Source of the DNA: Aphidius gifuensis
Taxonomy: Eukaryota > Arthropoda > Insecta > Hymenoptera > Braconidae
Reading direction: 5' to 3'
NCBI RefSeq assembly: GCF_014905175.1
Contig: NC_057789.1
Location: 19,374,176-19,438,175, forward strand
Length of the DNA stretch: 64,000 bases
The stretch's first letter is position 1, and each line of letters starts with the position of its first letter. The notes beneath the pieces were generated by a model, which was not told the DNA's origin, searched no databases, and saw nothing but the letters and a program-made list of their open reading frames with translations. Made by a program: the position numbers and the translations under genes. Below, piece after piece: positions 10,521 to 21,700 of the stretch.

Positions 10521-10944
10521 TTTTAATTTCTGTAAATGAAAAAGTTATTTTTTTAGTTAACAAAAAAATAATTGAAAAAACAATGATATTATCAATAAGT
10601 TAATATGAATTTATATATGATAAAACTTACTTTTTGTTGGTTACTAAGACTAGGCGCACTACAGCTGATGGACTGAACGAAGAGTGATGCTTAGTCTCAG
10701 TGTACGAGAATATATACTACATCTAAGGTCCCCCACCAACGAAAAAATTACCTTCCCTCTCTTCACTGAGAGTGAGGGAAACGTTGTAATTGGTTAATAT
10801 TTTGTGGGAGAAGGGAAATCAGGTTTTGCTTATCCCTACTATAAATTTTTTTAGGAGGGGGGATTGTCGTGATTGGTTGATATTTTGTGGAAGAAGGAAA
10901 ATCAGGTGATGCTATCCTTACTAAAAATTTTTTCTTCTTAGAAA

Positions 10945-11265
10945 ATATTTTCACAAGGTGGTTTGAATATTTTTATAGTTGGTTAAGATCTTGAATTTAT
11001 AGGTTGGATAACCAACTCTTTTACAGCAAATAAACCTTGAGGTTCTTAAATTCCTTGAAAATCAATGAATGCTGACATTTTGTTTTAATATATATCAACT
11101 CAACTCAACTCAACTTAACTGTATAGTGACCAGTTCTGAACTGATGATATTTCTTTTATACCTCTCCTCAATAACCACTCTCCTCTTTTTCCATCCCTTC
11201 CACTTCCTATTTACCTCTACCATTTTTACTCCCTCTATAACTTATTTTACAAACATCGAATAGAT
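10945..11265 (-). pseudogene. Duplicated 5' fragment of the exonuclease-like gene
   Basis: This segment repeats the first about 45 codons and the upstream region of the gene at 12313-13131 (compare 13003-13280), including the GACATTTT start region and the following TAACTGTATAGTGACCAGTT. It has stops and lacks the rest of the gene. Together with the OB-like duplicate it shows that about 1.1 kb spanning the OB-like gene and the neighbouring gene start was duplicated in tandem. Confidence 0.75.
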
Positions 11266-11284
11266 GATGAAATAAAGAAATTAC

Positions 11285-11593
11285 TTACAATATGCTATCA
11301 TCTAATATTACATCTTGATTATTTTTACCATCGAGAGCCATGGTAAGCCGTCCTTTCTTGACAGCATTTTCTAGCTCTTGGAATTCTTCATCATTTTGAT
11401 TAAAGTGTTCAGCAAATCTTTTTGGTAGATATGCATAATTTTCATTGTCGATATCAACTATTAGTGCTGGACCATACTTTGATGTTGGAAATCTAGCTAT
11501 TTTGGTAATTTTATAAACTACTGTTCTCTTCAAATCTTTCAATGATTTGCGTTGGTTAGCTTTTTGAAGTTTTTTTGCTTTTGCAAAACCCAT
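11285..11593 (-). CDS. Small OB-like Polinton accessory protein
   Basis: A 102-aa open frame (MGFAKAKKLQKANQRKSLKD) with a lysine-rich N-terminus. The core TSKYGPALIVDIDN followed by YAYLPKRFAEHF is the signature of a small insect protein family I have seen described only as uncharacterised; the pattern of a beta strand with YG, then LE, then FLP(K/N)R would suit an OB fold that binds single-stranded nucleic acid, which is inference. The C-terminus differs from the duplicate at 10176-10520. The orthologous position in copy 2 holds 34654-34986. Confidence 0.7.
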   Translation of the reverse strand: MGFAKAKKLQKANQRKSLKDLKRTVVYKITKIARFPTSKYGPALIVDIDNENYAYLPKRFAEHFNQNDEEFQELENAVKKGRLTMALDGKNNQDVILDDSIL

Positions 11594-11599
11594 TTTTAA

Positions 11600-12312
11600 T
11601 TTCTGTAAATGGAAAAGTTATTTTTTAGTTAACAAAATAATTGAAAAACAATGATAATATCAATAAGTTAATAAAAATTTATAAATATATGATAAAACTT
11701 ACTTGTTGGTTTCTAAGACTGGGCGCACTACAGCTGATGGACTGAACGAAGAGTAATGTTTATTCTCTGTGCACGAGAATATATACTAAATCTCAGGTCC
11801 CCCACCAACAAAAAGTTTCCTTTCCTCTCTTCACTAAGAGTGCGGGAACGTTGTGATTCGTCGATATTTTGTGGGAGAAGGAAAATCAGGTGATGCTTAT
11901 CCCAACGAAAAATGTTTTCTTCTTAGAAAATAGTTTTTACTTGCTATTATTCTAATCTTTTAATCTTTTAATCCTATAATCTTCTTTCTGGAATTAATAA
12001 CAATAGATGTGAAAAATATTTTTTTGAGAAAAGCTAATAATTCCTCTTTTAACATGTTTTAGTATATTTTCTAAAATTTAATCTTTTAATTCATTGTTGT
12101 TAGATGATTCATCAATTTTTAGAACAATAAAATCTAGACGGTATTTCTTCTTTATTTTTCCTGTTTAAACATTGTAAAACTCGTTGAAACTTGTTTCTAT
12201 TATTTTTTATACAAACTGAATCTTTATTTTTTTATATATCTTATATTTAAAGGAAGGAAGGAAGGATAATTCTAAAAAATTAACAACTTTTAAAAATTTG
12301 GTTTTGCATCAT
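11600..12312. other. Promoter-side and AT-rich spacer between OB-like and exonuclease-like genes
   Basis: The segment 11600-11830 repeats that upstream of the duplicate OB-like gene (10520-10760), including the block CTACAGCTGATGGACTGAAC and CCCCCACCAACRAAAA, so it probably holds the promoter region of the small gene. From 11900 to 12312 the DNA is AT-rich with no gene seen. Confidence 0.4.
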
Positions 12313-13131
12313 TTATTCAATAATAAAATTTAATTCTCCATTGTCAGTTCCTTCTTTACATTTTAAACAATCTTTTTCTAGTACATAATAAAATATTCCA
12401 ACTTCATCTTCACAATCATTTTGTATTGGATGTTTTTTACATCGTTTTAATTTTGAAATTGTTGGATTTGAACGTTGTTCTACTGATAATTTCTCCCAAA
12501 TTTCATCAATTTGATGTGATGCAAATTTTATAATAGCCATCACTGGAAGTGCAGCAATATCTTTTTGTGTCAAGTCAGTTATATTTTCAACTGCACAAAA
12601 ATGTAAAATGGATTTTTTCATGTTGGCTCTTGTTGAAAATTTTTTAATATACCAATATTTGTATCTCCGTGCATTTTCATATACACATTTGTAAGAACTG
12701 CATAAGGGATGTGAATTCATATGTCGTATTGCTGGATGTTCCGTCTCTAATATTTTCATATCTGGACAACCCACGTCTTCCAAATTAAAAATTGTCATCG
12801 GATTAAAACGTAAAATAAATGTTAACCATTTTTTTCTATCTTCACCTTTGACAAATAAATAATTAAACTTTCCAACTAATTCTACAATGATTATTGTTGA
12901 TACGTTATTATATTGATCATGACCAGCTTCCCAAGATATACCATGATAATTTTTTTCACAATTATTCAAAATTTTTTTATATTCTTCTGTTAGATGTGAT
13001 TTTTCACAAGGTGGTTTGAATATTTTTATAGTTGGTGAAGACTTTGAATTAATAGGTTGGATAATCAACTCTTTTTCAACAAATAAACCTTGAGGTTCTC
13101 GAAATCCTTGAATATCAATGAATGCTGACAT
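12313..13131 (-). CDS. Exonuclease/RNase H-like conserved Polinton accessory protein
   Basis: An intact 272-aa frame starting MSAFIDIQGFREPQGLFVEK. It aligns over its whole length with 33192-33992 of copy 2: the shared blocks are F(I/V)D(I/F)QGF at the N-terminus, HGISW near residue 84, (V/A)KG..(D/E)(R/K)KKWL near 135, and a Cys/His-rich segment (RHMNSHPLCSSY) near 160. Family members in insect genomes are known to me only as uncharacterised proteins. The early Asp in a beta-strand-like segment and later acidic residues recall an RNase H-like nuclease fold; this is inference. Cys-x2-Cys at the C-terminus (DCLKCK) may bind metal. Confidence 0.7.
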   Translation of the reverse strand: MSAFIDIQGFREPQGLFVEKELIIQPINSKSSPTIKIFKPPCEKSHLTEEYKKILNNCEKNYHGISWEAGHDQYNNVSTIIIVELVGKFNYLFVKGEDRKKWLTFILRFNPMTIFNLEDVGCPDMKILETEHPAIRHMNSHPLCSSYKCVYENARRYKYWYIKKFSTRANMKKSILHFCAVENITDLTQKDIAALPVMAIIKFASHQIDEIWEKLSVEQRSNPTISKLKRCKKHPIQNDCEDEVGIFYYVLEKDCLKCKEGTDNGELNFIIE

Positions 13132-13463
13132 TTTTTTTTAATATATATAATACTTAACTCAACTGTATAGTGACCAGTTCCGAACTGATGATATTTCTTT
13201 CATACCTCTGAATAACCACTCCCCTCTATTTCCATCCCTTCCACTTCCTATTTACCCCTACCATTTTTACCCCCTCCACAACTTATTTTACAAACATTAA
13301 ATAAATGATGAAATAATGAAATTATTTACAATACTCTTTGTAATTTGTCTCGATGATGCAAGAGCCTATAAAATGATTGGTCTTCAGTTCGAACCATCAT
13401 CGAGACAATTTTTTTTCTTTTAATTCCATCGTTATTGTTTTATATTGAAATAGAAAAAAATAT

Positions 13464-13562
13464 TCCTTTGAGCCGGATTCGAACCAGCGACCTCTGGATA
13501 TCTCTCATATTTTAATTAAACCAATTACAGTCCATTGCTTCTACCAACTGAGCTACCGAAGG
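13464..13562 (-). tRNA. tRNA-Tyr (GUA) with intron, possibly a pseudogene
   Basis: On the minus strand the 5' part reads CCTTCGGTAGCTCAGTTGGT and the 3' part GGTCGCTGGTTCGAATCCGG, as in animal tRNA-Tyr. The anticodon GTA is followed by a short intron of about 20-25 nt at the usual site after position 37. The T-arm is perfect. An extra A in the D-arm and a C-A mismatch at acceptor pair 5-68 reduce confidence that it is functional. It sits between the end of Polinton copy 1 and the second tRNA-like repeat. Confidence 0.8.
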
Positions 13563-13584
13563 TGATTTAGTTTTTCATGGTATA

Positions 13585-14050
13585 ATATATGAAGGAATAT
13601 TCTTTTACCGATAGGATATATTATAATCTCTTGTTTGTTCCAGAGGATAGCATACCAAGCTCTCATGCTAAAGGTCCGAGTTTGAATCCCGGTTAGGGAA
13701 AATATTTTTTTTTCCATTAATAATAATAATAACACGAAATGGCGTCTTACAAAAACCAAAGATGACATAAAATAAAATCCAATATGGCGACTTACAGAAA
13801 AAAACCAATATGGCGTCTTACAAAAAATCGGACCCCCATGGTGATTTGACCTAAGTAATTAATTGACCTGTTAATTCAATGAGAGGACCCCCTGTGGCGA
13901 TTGAAGGGTTTAATCGATTCGCGGACCCCTTGGAGCGATATCTTGGATTCTGCGAAATCAACCGCGGATCACAGCGGCGGGTCGCGGGTCTTGCGAGAGA
14001 AGGAGGTGGCACAGCGGGAGGGTGTCCCAGAACTCTCCTATGTACACTAC
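13585..14050. repeat. tRNA-like repeat plus ATGGCGTC/GC-rich units, copy B
   Basis: The same order as at 2350-2930: a tRNA-like part with GGTCCGAGTTTGAATCCCGG ending in a T run near 13715, then ATGGCGTCTTAC units, then GGACCCCC-type GC-rich units, and finally CTCCTATGTACACTACT, matching CTCCTATGTATACTACT at 2899-2915. The two copies are in direct orientation and flank Polinton copy 1. Confidence 0.8.
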
Positions 14051-14088
14051 TGTAATGGTAAGTTTTTAGTTAGTACTGAAGAATGTAA

Positions 14089-14412
14089 TCGGGCGCTTCT
14101 GGCCCAATAACTGACCACTGGGTTTGCAGTTATTACGATGGCAAAAAAATTGATATTTATGATTCATCAAACACACGCACACTACATATCGATCATCAAA
14201 TCTATTTGCAATCTTTATATCCATTTTATCCAGTGCAACAAAATAATGTGTGGTTCCCAAAAGTTCAACACCAGCAAAATGCTGACGATTGTGGTTCTAT
14301 CGCTATTGCATTTGCAGTTTCCTTATTATATCGTCATAAACCTGAAAATATCGAAGATGACTATGACTTATTATGTTTGAAACAAGAAAAAAATATCAAA
14401 ATTCTTTTATAA
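14089..14412 (+). pseudogene. Ulp1-like (C48) cysteine protease C-terminal fragment
   Basis: In one frame from 14089 the sequence reads a DHWVCSYYDG motif (catalytic His), IYDSSNTRTLH (Asp), then VQHQQNADDCGSIAIAFA (Gln and Cys). This is the order and spacing of the catalytic core of Ulp1/SENP-like proteases carried by many insect transposons. There is no start: a stop lies at 14086, and the 3' end passes into the 160-bp satellite. Only about 95 residues of the domain remain, so it is a fragment. It is unclear which element donated it. Confidence 0.65.
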
Positions 14413-14889
14413 TCAAGATTTTGTAAAAGTTTGATTCAAGTGGTCTTAGGAATCACGCCAGCTGTAACTACCCAAAAAATCAGATCTTTAAATCTCTCAA
14501 CTTTCGTAGAAACCATGTTCGAAATTATTTTTTTCTCTAGAACCAGAAAAAAATGACAAAATTCTTTCCAAAATCAAGATTCAAAAAGTTCGACTTAAGT
14601 GCTCTTAGGGATCACGCCAGCTGTCACCAGTCAAAGAATCAGATTTTTAAATCTGTAAACTTTCGTAAAAACCATGTTCAAAATTTTTTTTCTCCCTAGA
14701 AATGGAAAAAAATATTAAAATTCTTTTTAATATCAAGATTTTAAAGAAGTTTGATTCAAGTGGTCTTGGGAATCACGCCAGCTGTAACCACCCAAAAAAA
14801 AACAGATTTTTTAATTTCTCAACTTTTGTAAAAACCATGTTCAAAATCATTTTTTTCTCTAGAACCAGAAAAAAATATCAAATTTCTTT
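14390..14889 (+). repeat. 160-bp satellite, first block (3 monomers)
   Basis: Three monomers with the hallmarks GGAATCACGCCAGCTGTAAC, a CAGA-TTTTTAAATCT segment and ACTTTCGTARAAACCATGTT. The block ends abruptly at the LTR start (14890) and is the same family as 18778-25355. Confidence 0.9.
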
Positions 14890-15560
14890 TGTCTCCCTTT
14901 TTTTGTAAGCGTATTTGGTCAATCATTTATTGTGTTGTATTTGGATATTTGATAGATTTTCGTATTTAATTATTAAATAAATTTTGTTAAATCTGAGTGT
15001 ATCGTTTTGTTGAGTGATCTATGTTTCCATTGTTTCATCATTTCAGTGACGTAATTTTGATAGTCTTTACCCGTCCCTTTCTTCACGAACCAGCATACTG
15101 AGCGACCCTGGCAAACCCCTCAACTTAATTTTAAGATTTACTATTTCAGGTCCGGATCAACATCTTTTGAGTATTGTGCACTATTTGGATTATTTGGATT
15201 ATTGCTCGATATTTAGATTGTTGTGTGCTATTTGGTTATCGTGATTATTGTGATTATTTGGTTATTTGGATATTTTAAAATTCGGTCATTTAGTTATTTG
15301 GTTATTTGGTTTATTTGGTTAGCTTTAAGGTCGTTTCGTTGCTTTAGCGGCGTAGAATAAAGCAACTGGCATATTTTAATTGTCGTTTTTTGTGATTTTA
15401 GAGGCGTAGAATGAAATCTCGGTAATTGTAGTGACGTTTTTGGTTTGTTTAAGCGTTGCAGAGTAAAATTTACCGTCCCCTCTCTGTCTGAAAAATTCGT
15501 TTATCCAAGCCTGTAGGTAAAATCTAAAAATCGAGTGAGAAGGTAACATGTCACGTTACA
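14890..15560 (+). mobile_element. LTR of a retroelement
   Basis: The segment starts TGTCTCCC where the satellite is interrupted and ends GTTACA three bases before a primer-binding site. At 671 bp with TG...CA ends it fits an LTR. No matching 3' LTR was seen in the window. Confidence 0.7.
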
Positions 15561-15563
15561 AAA

Positions 15564-15583
15564 TGGCGCCTAAACAGGGACCT
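15564..15583 (+). promoter_or_regulatory. tRNA-Lys-type primer-binding site
   Basis: TGGCGCCTAAACAGGGACC differs at only one or two bases from the complement of the 3' end of tRNA-Lys, as used to prime reverse transcription in several retroelements. It lies 3 nt after the LTR end. Confidence 0.75.
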
Positions 15584-15700
15584 GAATATTAAATTCACGT
15601 TCTTAATCAAATCTTTACTGTATTGTGTCTTATGTTTGAAAAGAAAAATAATAATTATAAAAAAAAAATTAATCAATTATACAATGAATTGAATTTTGTT
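15584..15700 (+). other. Remnant of retroelement leader, no gene
   Basis: Short AT-rich stretch after the primer-binding site with no gag-like frame before the 80-bp array starts. Confidence 0.4.
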
Positions 15701-17344
15701 GTAATAGTTAATTGGCCCTACTCGTTGCCGATCTCTCGGAGGCTAATATCAATTATGATGCAAGACGTTGATTCTTATTGTAATAATTGATGCCCTGACT
15801 AAAAATCGGTCCTTATTGAATTAAAATCAATTATGGTGCGATTTGTAGACTGTAATGATTGAATCCCTCCCTAAAAATTGATTCTCATTTACTTATGACT
15901 AATTATGTTACGATAAATTAATTTTTATTGTAATAATTATTCAGCCCACCCAAAATATTGATTTCCAATTATCCTACGACTAATTATGTGCGATCCGTTA
16001 ATTGTAATAATTAGTCAAGCCCACCGAAAATGATGATTCCCATTTTATTTTGCGACTAATTATGTTACGATAAATTAATTTTTATTGTAATAATTAGTCA
16101 GCCCTCCGGAAAAATAATAATTCGTATTTATTATCCGACTAATTATGTTCAATAATTAGCCAGCCAACTGGAAAAATTGATTCCCATTTACCCTGCGACT
16201 AATTATGTTACAATAAATTAATTTTTATTGCGATAATTAGTCAGCCCACTCGAAATTCGATTCCCAATCAATGTACGACTAATTATGTGCGATCCGTTGA
16301 TTGTAATAATTAGTCAAGACCACCCAAAATATTGATTCTTATTTTATTTTGCGACTAGGTAAGTATGTTACGATAAATTAATTTTCATTGTAATAATTAG
16401 TCATCCCTCTGGAAAAATAATAATTCCCATTTATTTTACGACTAATTATGTGCGATCCTTTGATTGTAAGAATTATTCAGCCCACCCGAAATGATAATTC
16501 CCATTTATTCTACGACTGATTATGTTACGATAAATTAATTGTTATTGTAATAATTAGTCAGCCCACCGGAAATATTGATTCCCAATTAATTTACGACTAA
16601 TTATGTGCGATCCGTTGATTCTAATATCTAGTCAAGCCCGCCCAAAATGATAATTCCCGTTCATTTAACGACAAATTATGTTACGATAAATTAATTTTTA
16701 TTGTAATAATTAGTCTGCCTCCCGGAGAAATATTCATTCCCATTCAATTTACGACTAATTATGTGCGATCTGTTGATTCTAATAATCAGTCAAGCCCGCC
16801 CAAAACGATAATTCCCGTTCATTTAACGACTAATTATGTTACGATAAATTGATTTTTATTGTAATAATTAGTCAGCCCACTGGAAAAATTGATTCCGATT
16901 TAGCCCACGACTAATTATGTTGCAATAAATTAATTTTTATTGTAATAATTAGTCAGCTCACCGGAAATATTGTTCCCCAATTAATTTACGACTAATTATG
17001 TGCGATCCATTGATTGTAATAATTAGTCAAGTCCAGCGAAATTATCGATTCCCATTTATTCTACGACTAATTACGTTACGATAAATTAATTTTTATTGTA
17101 ATAATTAGTCAGCCTACCCGAAATGATAATTCCCATTTATTCCACGACTAATTATGTTACGATAAAATTAATTTTTATTGTAATAATTAGTCAGCCCACC
17201 GGAGATATTTATTCCCAATTAAAATACGACTAATTATGTTACGATAAATTGATTTTTATTGTAATAATTAGTCAGCCCGCCGGAAAAATTGATTCCCATT
17301 AACCCTGCGACTAATTATGTTACGATAAATTAATTTTTATTGTT
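15700..17344 (+). repeat. About 80-bp palindromic satellite array, left part
   Basis: Monomers of about 76-83 bp share GACTAATTATG(TTA/TG)CGAT and TTGTAATAATTAGTCAGCCC. Two subtypes alternate: one with GTTACGATAAATTAATTTTTA, the other with GTGCGATCCGTTGATTGTAA. Each monomer contains GACTAATTA and its inverse TAATTAGTC, so it can fold back on itself. About 20 monomers lie here. Confidence 0.9.
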
Positions 17345-17970
17345 TAGCACAAAGCTTGTTGTCTAATTGTATGTTAGGATTGGCAGAGTGGAAAATAAGG
17401 CGCCAACGTGGCTTTGGAAATGCTTGATAAATTTAACTAATAAAATTGTATTTATTTCACTTAACACTATTATTTACACTTATGATAATTGTTTAATGTT
17501 TTTATAAAATTATAGTTTTTGTCTTTAAATGAGGTCAAAATTGTTTGACTCGTGATCTGAACAGAACGAACAAAGCCTAGATTATATTCATCTGACTTGT
17601 TTCGTTTGTGAATAGTGTACTAAATTTATTACTGTTAATATTTATTTGTACTGAATTAAATGAGCAAATTTAATGTGAGTCTAAGTGATCTTGAATTAGC
17701 TTCAACTGAATTTACGTGTACTTAAGTTTACTGAAAAACTAAAATCAGAAGAAACGTAAGTGATCTTGAATTAGCTTCAACTGAATTTACGTGTACTTAA
17801 GTTTACTGAAAAACTAAAATCAGAAGAAACGTGTGCTTGCTTTACGACTACAGAAAGCTAAGAACTAGCGTGTGCAAGTAGGCGTGCCTGTGGTCAGTTG
17901 TCGAGCGTGCCTGTGGTCATTTTTCGAATGTTAAGGCTGTTTTAGAAGTTGCGGTCTTATTCTCAAACAT
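17345..17970. mobile_element. Insertion of unknown type in the 80-bp array
   Basis: A 626-bp non-array segment is flanked by TATTGT on both sides (17339-17344 and 17971-17976), consistent with a target-site duplication. Inside, a 76-78-bp unit starting GTAAGTGATCTTGAATTAG is duplicated in tandem (about 17673-17830). No terminal inverted repeats and no coding frame were seen. Confidence 0.55.
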
Positions 17971-18775
17971 GTATTGTAATAATTAGTCAGCCCACCCGAA
18001 ATATTGATTCCCAATTAATGTACGACTGATTATGTGCGATCCGTTGATTGTAGTGATTAGTCAAGCCCACCCAGAATATTAATTTCCATTTCATTTTGCG
18101 ACTAATTATGATACGATAAATTAATTTTTATTGTAATAATTAGTCAGCCCTCCGGAAAAATAATAATTCCCATTTATTTTACGACTAATTATGTGCGATC
18201 CGTTGATTGTAATAATTAGTCAGCCCACCCTAAATGATAATTCCCATTTATTCCACGACTAATTATGTTACGACAAATTGATTTTTATTGTAATAATTAG
18301 TCAGCCCCCCCGGAGAAATATCTATTCCCATTTATTTTACGACTAATTATATGCGATCCGTTGATTCTAATAATTAGTCAAGCCCGCCCAAAACGATAAT
18401 TCCCGTTCATTTAACGACTAATTATGTTACGATGAATTGATTATTATTGTAATAATTAGTCATCCCACCGAAAATATTAATTCCCAATTAATTTACGAAT
18501 AATTATGTGCGATCCGTTGATTCTAATAATGAGTCAGCCCACCGGAAAAATTGATTCCCATTTACCCTGCGACTAATTATGTTACGATAAATTAATTTTT
18601 ATTGTAATAATTAGTCAGCCCACCGGAAATATTGATTCCCAATTAATTTACGACTAATTATGTGCGATCCGTTGATTGTAATAGGTAGTCAAGTCGACCT
18701 AAAATATCTATTCCTATTTATTCTACGACTAATTATGTAACGATAAGTTAAATTCTATTGTAATAATTAGTCAGC
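17971..18775 (+). repeat. About 80-bp palindromic satellite array, right part
   Basis: Resumption of the same array, about 10 monomers of both subtypes, ending with TTAGTCAGC at 18775 where the 160-bp satellite resumes. Confidence 0.9.
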
Positions 18776-18777
18776 TT

Positions 18778-21700
18778 TGAGTTTGATATTTTTTTTTCCC
18801 TTAGAAATAGAAAACTATATTAGAATTCCTTTCAAAATAAAAAATTTGAAAAGAAATGGACTCTAGCGCTATTAGGGATCATGCCAGCTGTCACTAGCCA
18901 AAAACCAGAATTTTATATCTGTAAACTTTTGTAAAACCTTGTTCGAAATCATTTTTTTTCTAGAAATAGAAAAACATATTAAAATTCATTTCAGAACCAA
19001 GATTTCCAAAAAAATCGACTTAAGTGCTCTTGGGGATCACGTCAGCTATTACCAGCCAAGAAAACAGAGTTTTAAATCTCTAAACTTTCGTGAAAACCAT
19101 GTTCAAATTTATTTTTTTCCCTAGAACCAGAAAAAAATATTGAAAATCTTTTCAAATTCGAGATCTTAAATAAGTTCGACTCGAGTGCTATTGGGGATCA
19201 CGCGATCTGTCGCTAGCCAAATAAACCGAATTTTAAATCTGTAAACTTTCGTGAAAATCATGTTCGAAAAAATTTTTTTCCCTAGAACCAGAAAAAAATA
19301 TTAATATTTTTTTTGAAATCAAGATTTTGAGAAAGTTTGACTCAAGTGCTCTTGGAGATCACGCCAGCTGTCACCAGCAAAAAAACCAGCATTTTAAATC
19401 TCTACACCTTCGTAAAAACCATGTTCGAAATTTTTTTTTCCCTGGAACCAGAAAAAAATACTTTAAAAGACCAGAAAACCAGAAAAAAATTCTTTTCAAA
19501 ATCAAGATTTTGAAATAGTTTGACTCAAGTGCTATTGGGGATCACGCCAGCTGTAACTAGCCAAACAAACAGAATGTTAAATCTGTAAACTTTCGTGAAA
19601 ACCATGTTCGAAATTATTTTTTTCCCTAAAACCAGAAAAAAATATTAAAAATCTTTTCAAAATAAAGATCTTAAAAAAGTTAGACTCGAGTGCTATTAGG
19701 GATTACGCCAGCTGTCGCTAGCCAAATAAACCGAATTTTAAATCTGTAAACTTTCGTGAAAACCATGTTCGAAATTATTTTTTTACCTAAAACCAGAAAA
19801 AAATATTAAAAATTTTTTCAAAATAAAGATCTTAAAAAAGTTAGACTCGAGTGCTATTAGGGATCACGCAGGCTGTCACCAGCCAAAAAAACAGAATTTT
19901 CAATCTGTAAACTTTCAAAAAAACCATGTTCGATATAATTTTTTCACTGAAAATAGAGAAAAATATAAAAATCTTTTTCAAAATCAAGATTTCAAAAAAA
20001 TCAACTTCAGTGCTATTAGGGATCACGCAGCCTGTCACCAGTCAAAAAATCAGGTTTTTAAATCTGTAAACTTTTGTAAAAACTATGTTCGAAATTATTT
20101 TTTCTCTAGAAATAGAGAAAAATATTAAAGCCTAATTCAAGATTAAGATTTGAATAAAAAACGACTCAAGTGCTTTTAGGGATTACGCCAGCTGTCCAGA
20201 GCGAAAAAAACAGAATTTTAAATCTGTAAACTTTCGTAAAAACCATGTTCGAAATTATTTATTCTATAGAAATAGAAAAAGAACTTAAAATTCTTTTAAA
20301 AATCATAATTTTAAAAAAGTTCAAATCACTTGCTCTTTGGGATTGTGTTAGCTGTCATCAGCCAAAAAAAAAAATTTTTAAATCTGTAAACTTTCGTGAA
20401 AACCATGTTCGTAATTATTTTGTTCCCTACAACCTAAAAAAAATATTACAATTCTTTTTGGAATCAAGTTTTTAAAAAAGTTCGACTTAAGAACTCTTGA
20501 GGATCATGCAAGCTGTCATCAGTCAAAAAATCAGTTTTTTATATCTGTAAACTTTTGTAAAAACCTTGTTCGAAATGATTTTTTCTCTAGAAATAGAAAA
20601 ACAAATTAAAATTCATTTCAGAACCAAGATTTCAAAAAAAATCCACTCAAGTGTGCTTGGGGATCACGTCAGCTATTACCAGCCAAGAAAACAGAGTTTT
20701 CAATCTCTAAACTTTCGTGAAAACCATGTTCGAAATTTTTTTTTCCCTTGAACCAGAAAAAAATATTAAAAATCTTTTCAAAATCAAGATTTTAAAAAAG
20801 TTCGACTCGAGTGCTATTGGGGATTACGCTAGCTGTCACCAGCAAAACAAACAGAATTTTACCTCTGTAAACTTTCGTAAAAAACAATGATCGAAATAAT
20901 TTTTTCACTAGAAATATAAAAAAATATTAAAAACCCTTTCAAAATTTAGATTTAAGAAAAATTCATCATGAGTGCTCAACAGACATTTGTATCTGTAAAC
21001 TTTCGTGAAAACCATGTTCGAAATAATTTTTTTCCCCAAAACCAGAAAAAAAACTTTAAAATTCTTTTCACAATCAAGATTTTGGAAAAGTTTGACTCAA
21101 GTGCTAGTAGGGATCACGCAGGCTGTCACCAGCCAAAGAAAAAGAATTTTAAATCTGTAAAGTTTCGTGAAAACCATGTTCAAAATTATTTTTTTCCCTA
21201 GAACCAGAAAAAAATATTGAAATTCTTTTTAAAATCAAGTTTTTGAAAAAGTTCGACTCAAGTGCTCTTGAGGATCACGCAAGATGTCACCGGTCAAAAA
21301 ATCATATTTACAAATCTATAAACTTACTTGAAAACCATGTTTGATATTTTTTTTCCCTTAGAAATAGAAAACTATATTAGAATTCCTTTCAAAATAAAAA
21401 ATTTGAAAAGAGTTGGACTCTAGCGCTATTGGGGATCATGCCAGCTGTCACTAGCCAAAAAAACAGAATTTTAAATCTGTAAACTTTTTTAAAAACCATG
21501 TTCGAAATCATTTTTTCCCTAGAAATAGAAAAAAAAACCTTAGAAGTCTTTTCAAATTTAAGATTTTGAAAAAAAACGACTCAAGTGCTCTTGGGAATTA
21601 CGCCATCCGTCTGGAGCCAACAAAACAGAATTTTAAATCTGTAAGCTTTCGTAAAAACCAGGTTCGAAATTATTGTTTCTATAGAAATAGAAAAAACAAA

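Larger units (their letters stand above)
3584..13131 (-). mobile_element. Polinton/Maverick (adintovirus-like) element, copy 1, decayed
   Basis: Nine gene remnants occur in the mirror order of copy 2 (32.2-42.9 kb): 292-aa-type protein and ATPase on minus; PLA2, pX-like, protease, penton-like and MCP on plus; OB-like and exonuclease-like genes on minus. Integrase, PolB and the fibre-like gene are absent, so both ends are lost. Terminal inverted repeats and target duplications were not found. Most genes carry stops or frameshifts; PLA2, protease, one OB-like gene and the exonuclease-like gene remain open. A MITE and a GC-rich block have inserted into it. Boundaries are those of the outermost recognisable genes. 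Confidence 0.85.

Noticed and set aside
15700..18775. CRISPR-like array of about 80-bp units
   Set aside because: Units are contiguous satellite monomers with no unique spacers, in eukaryotic DNA.
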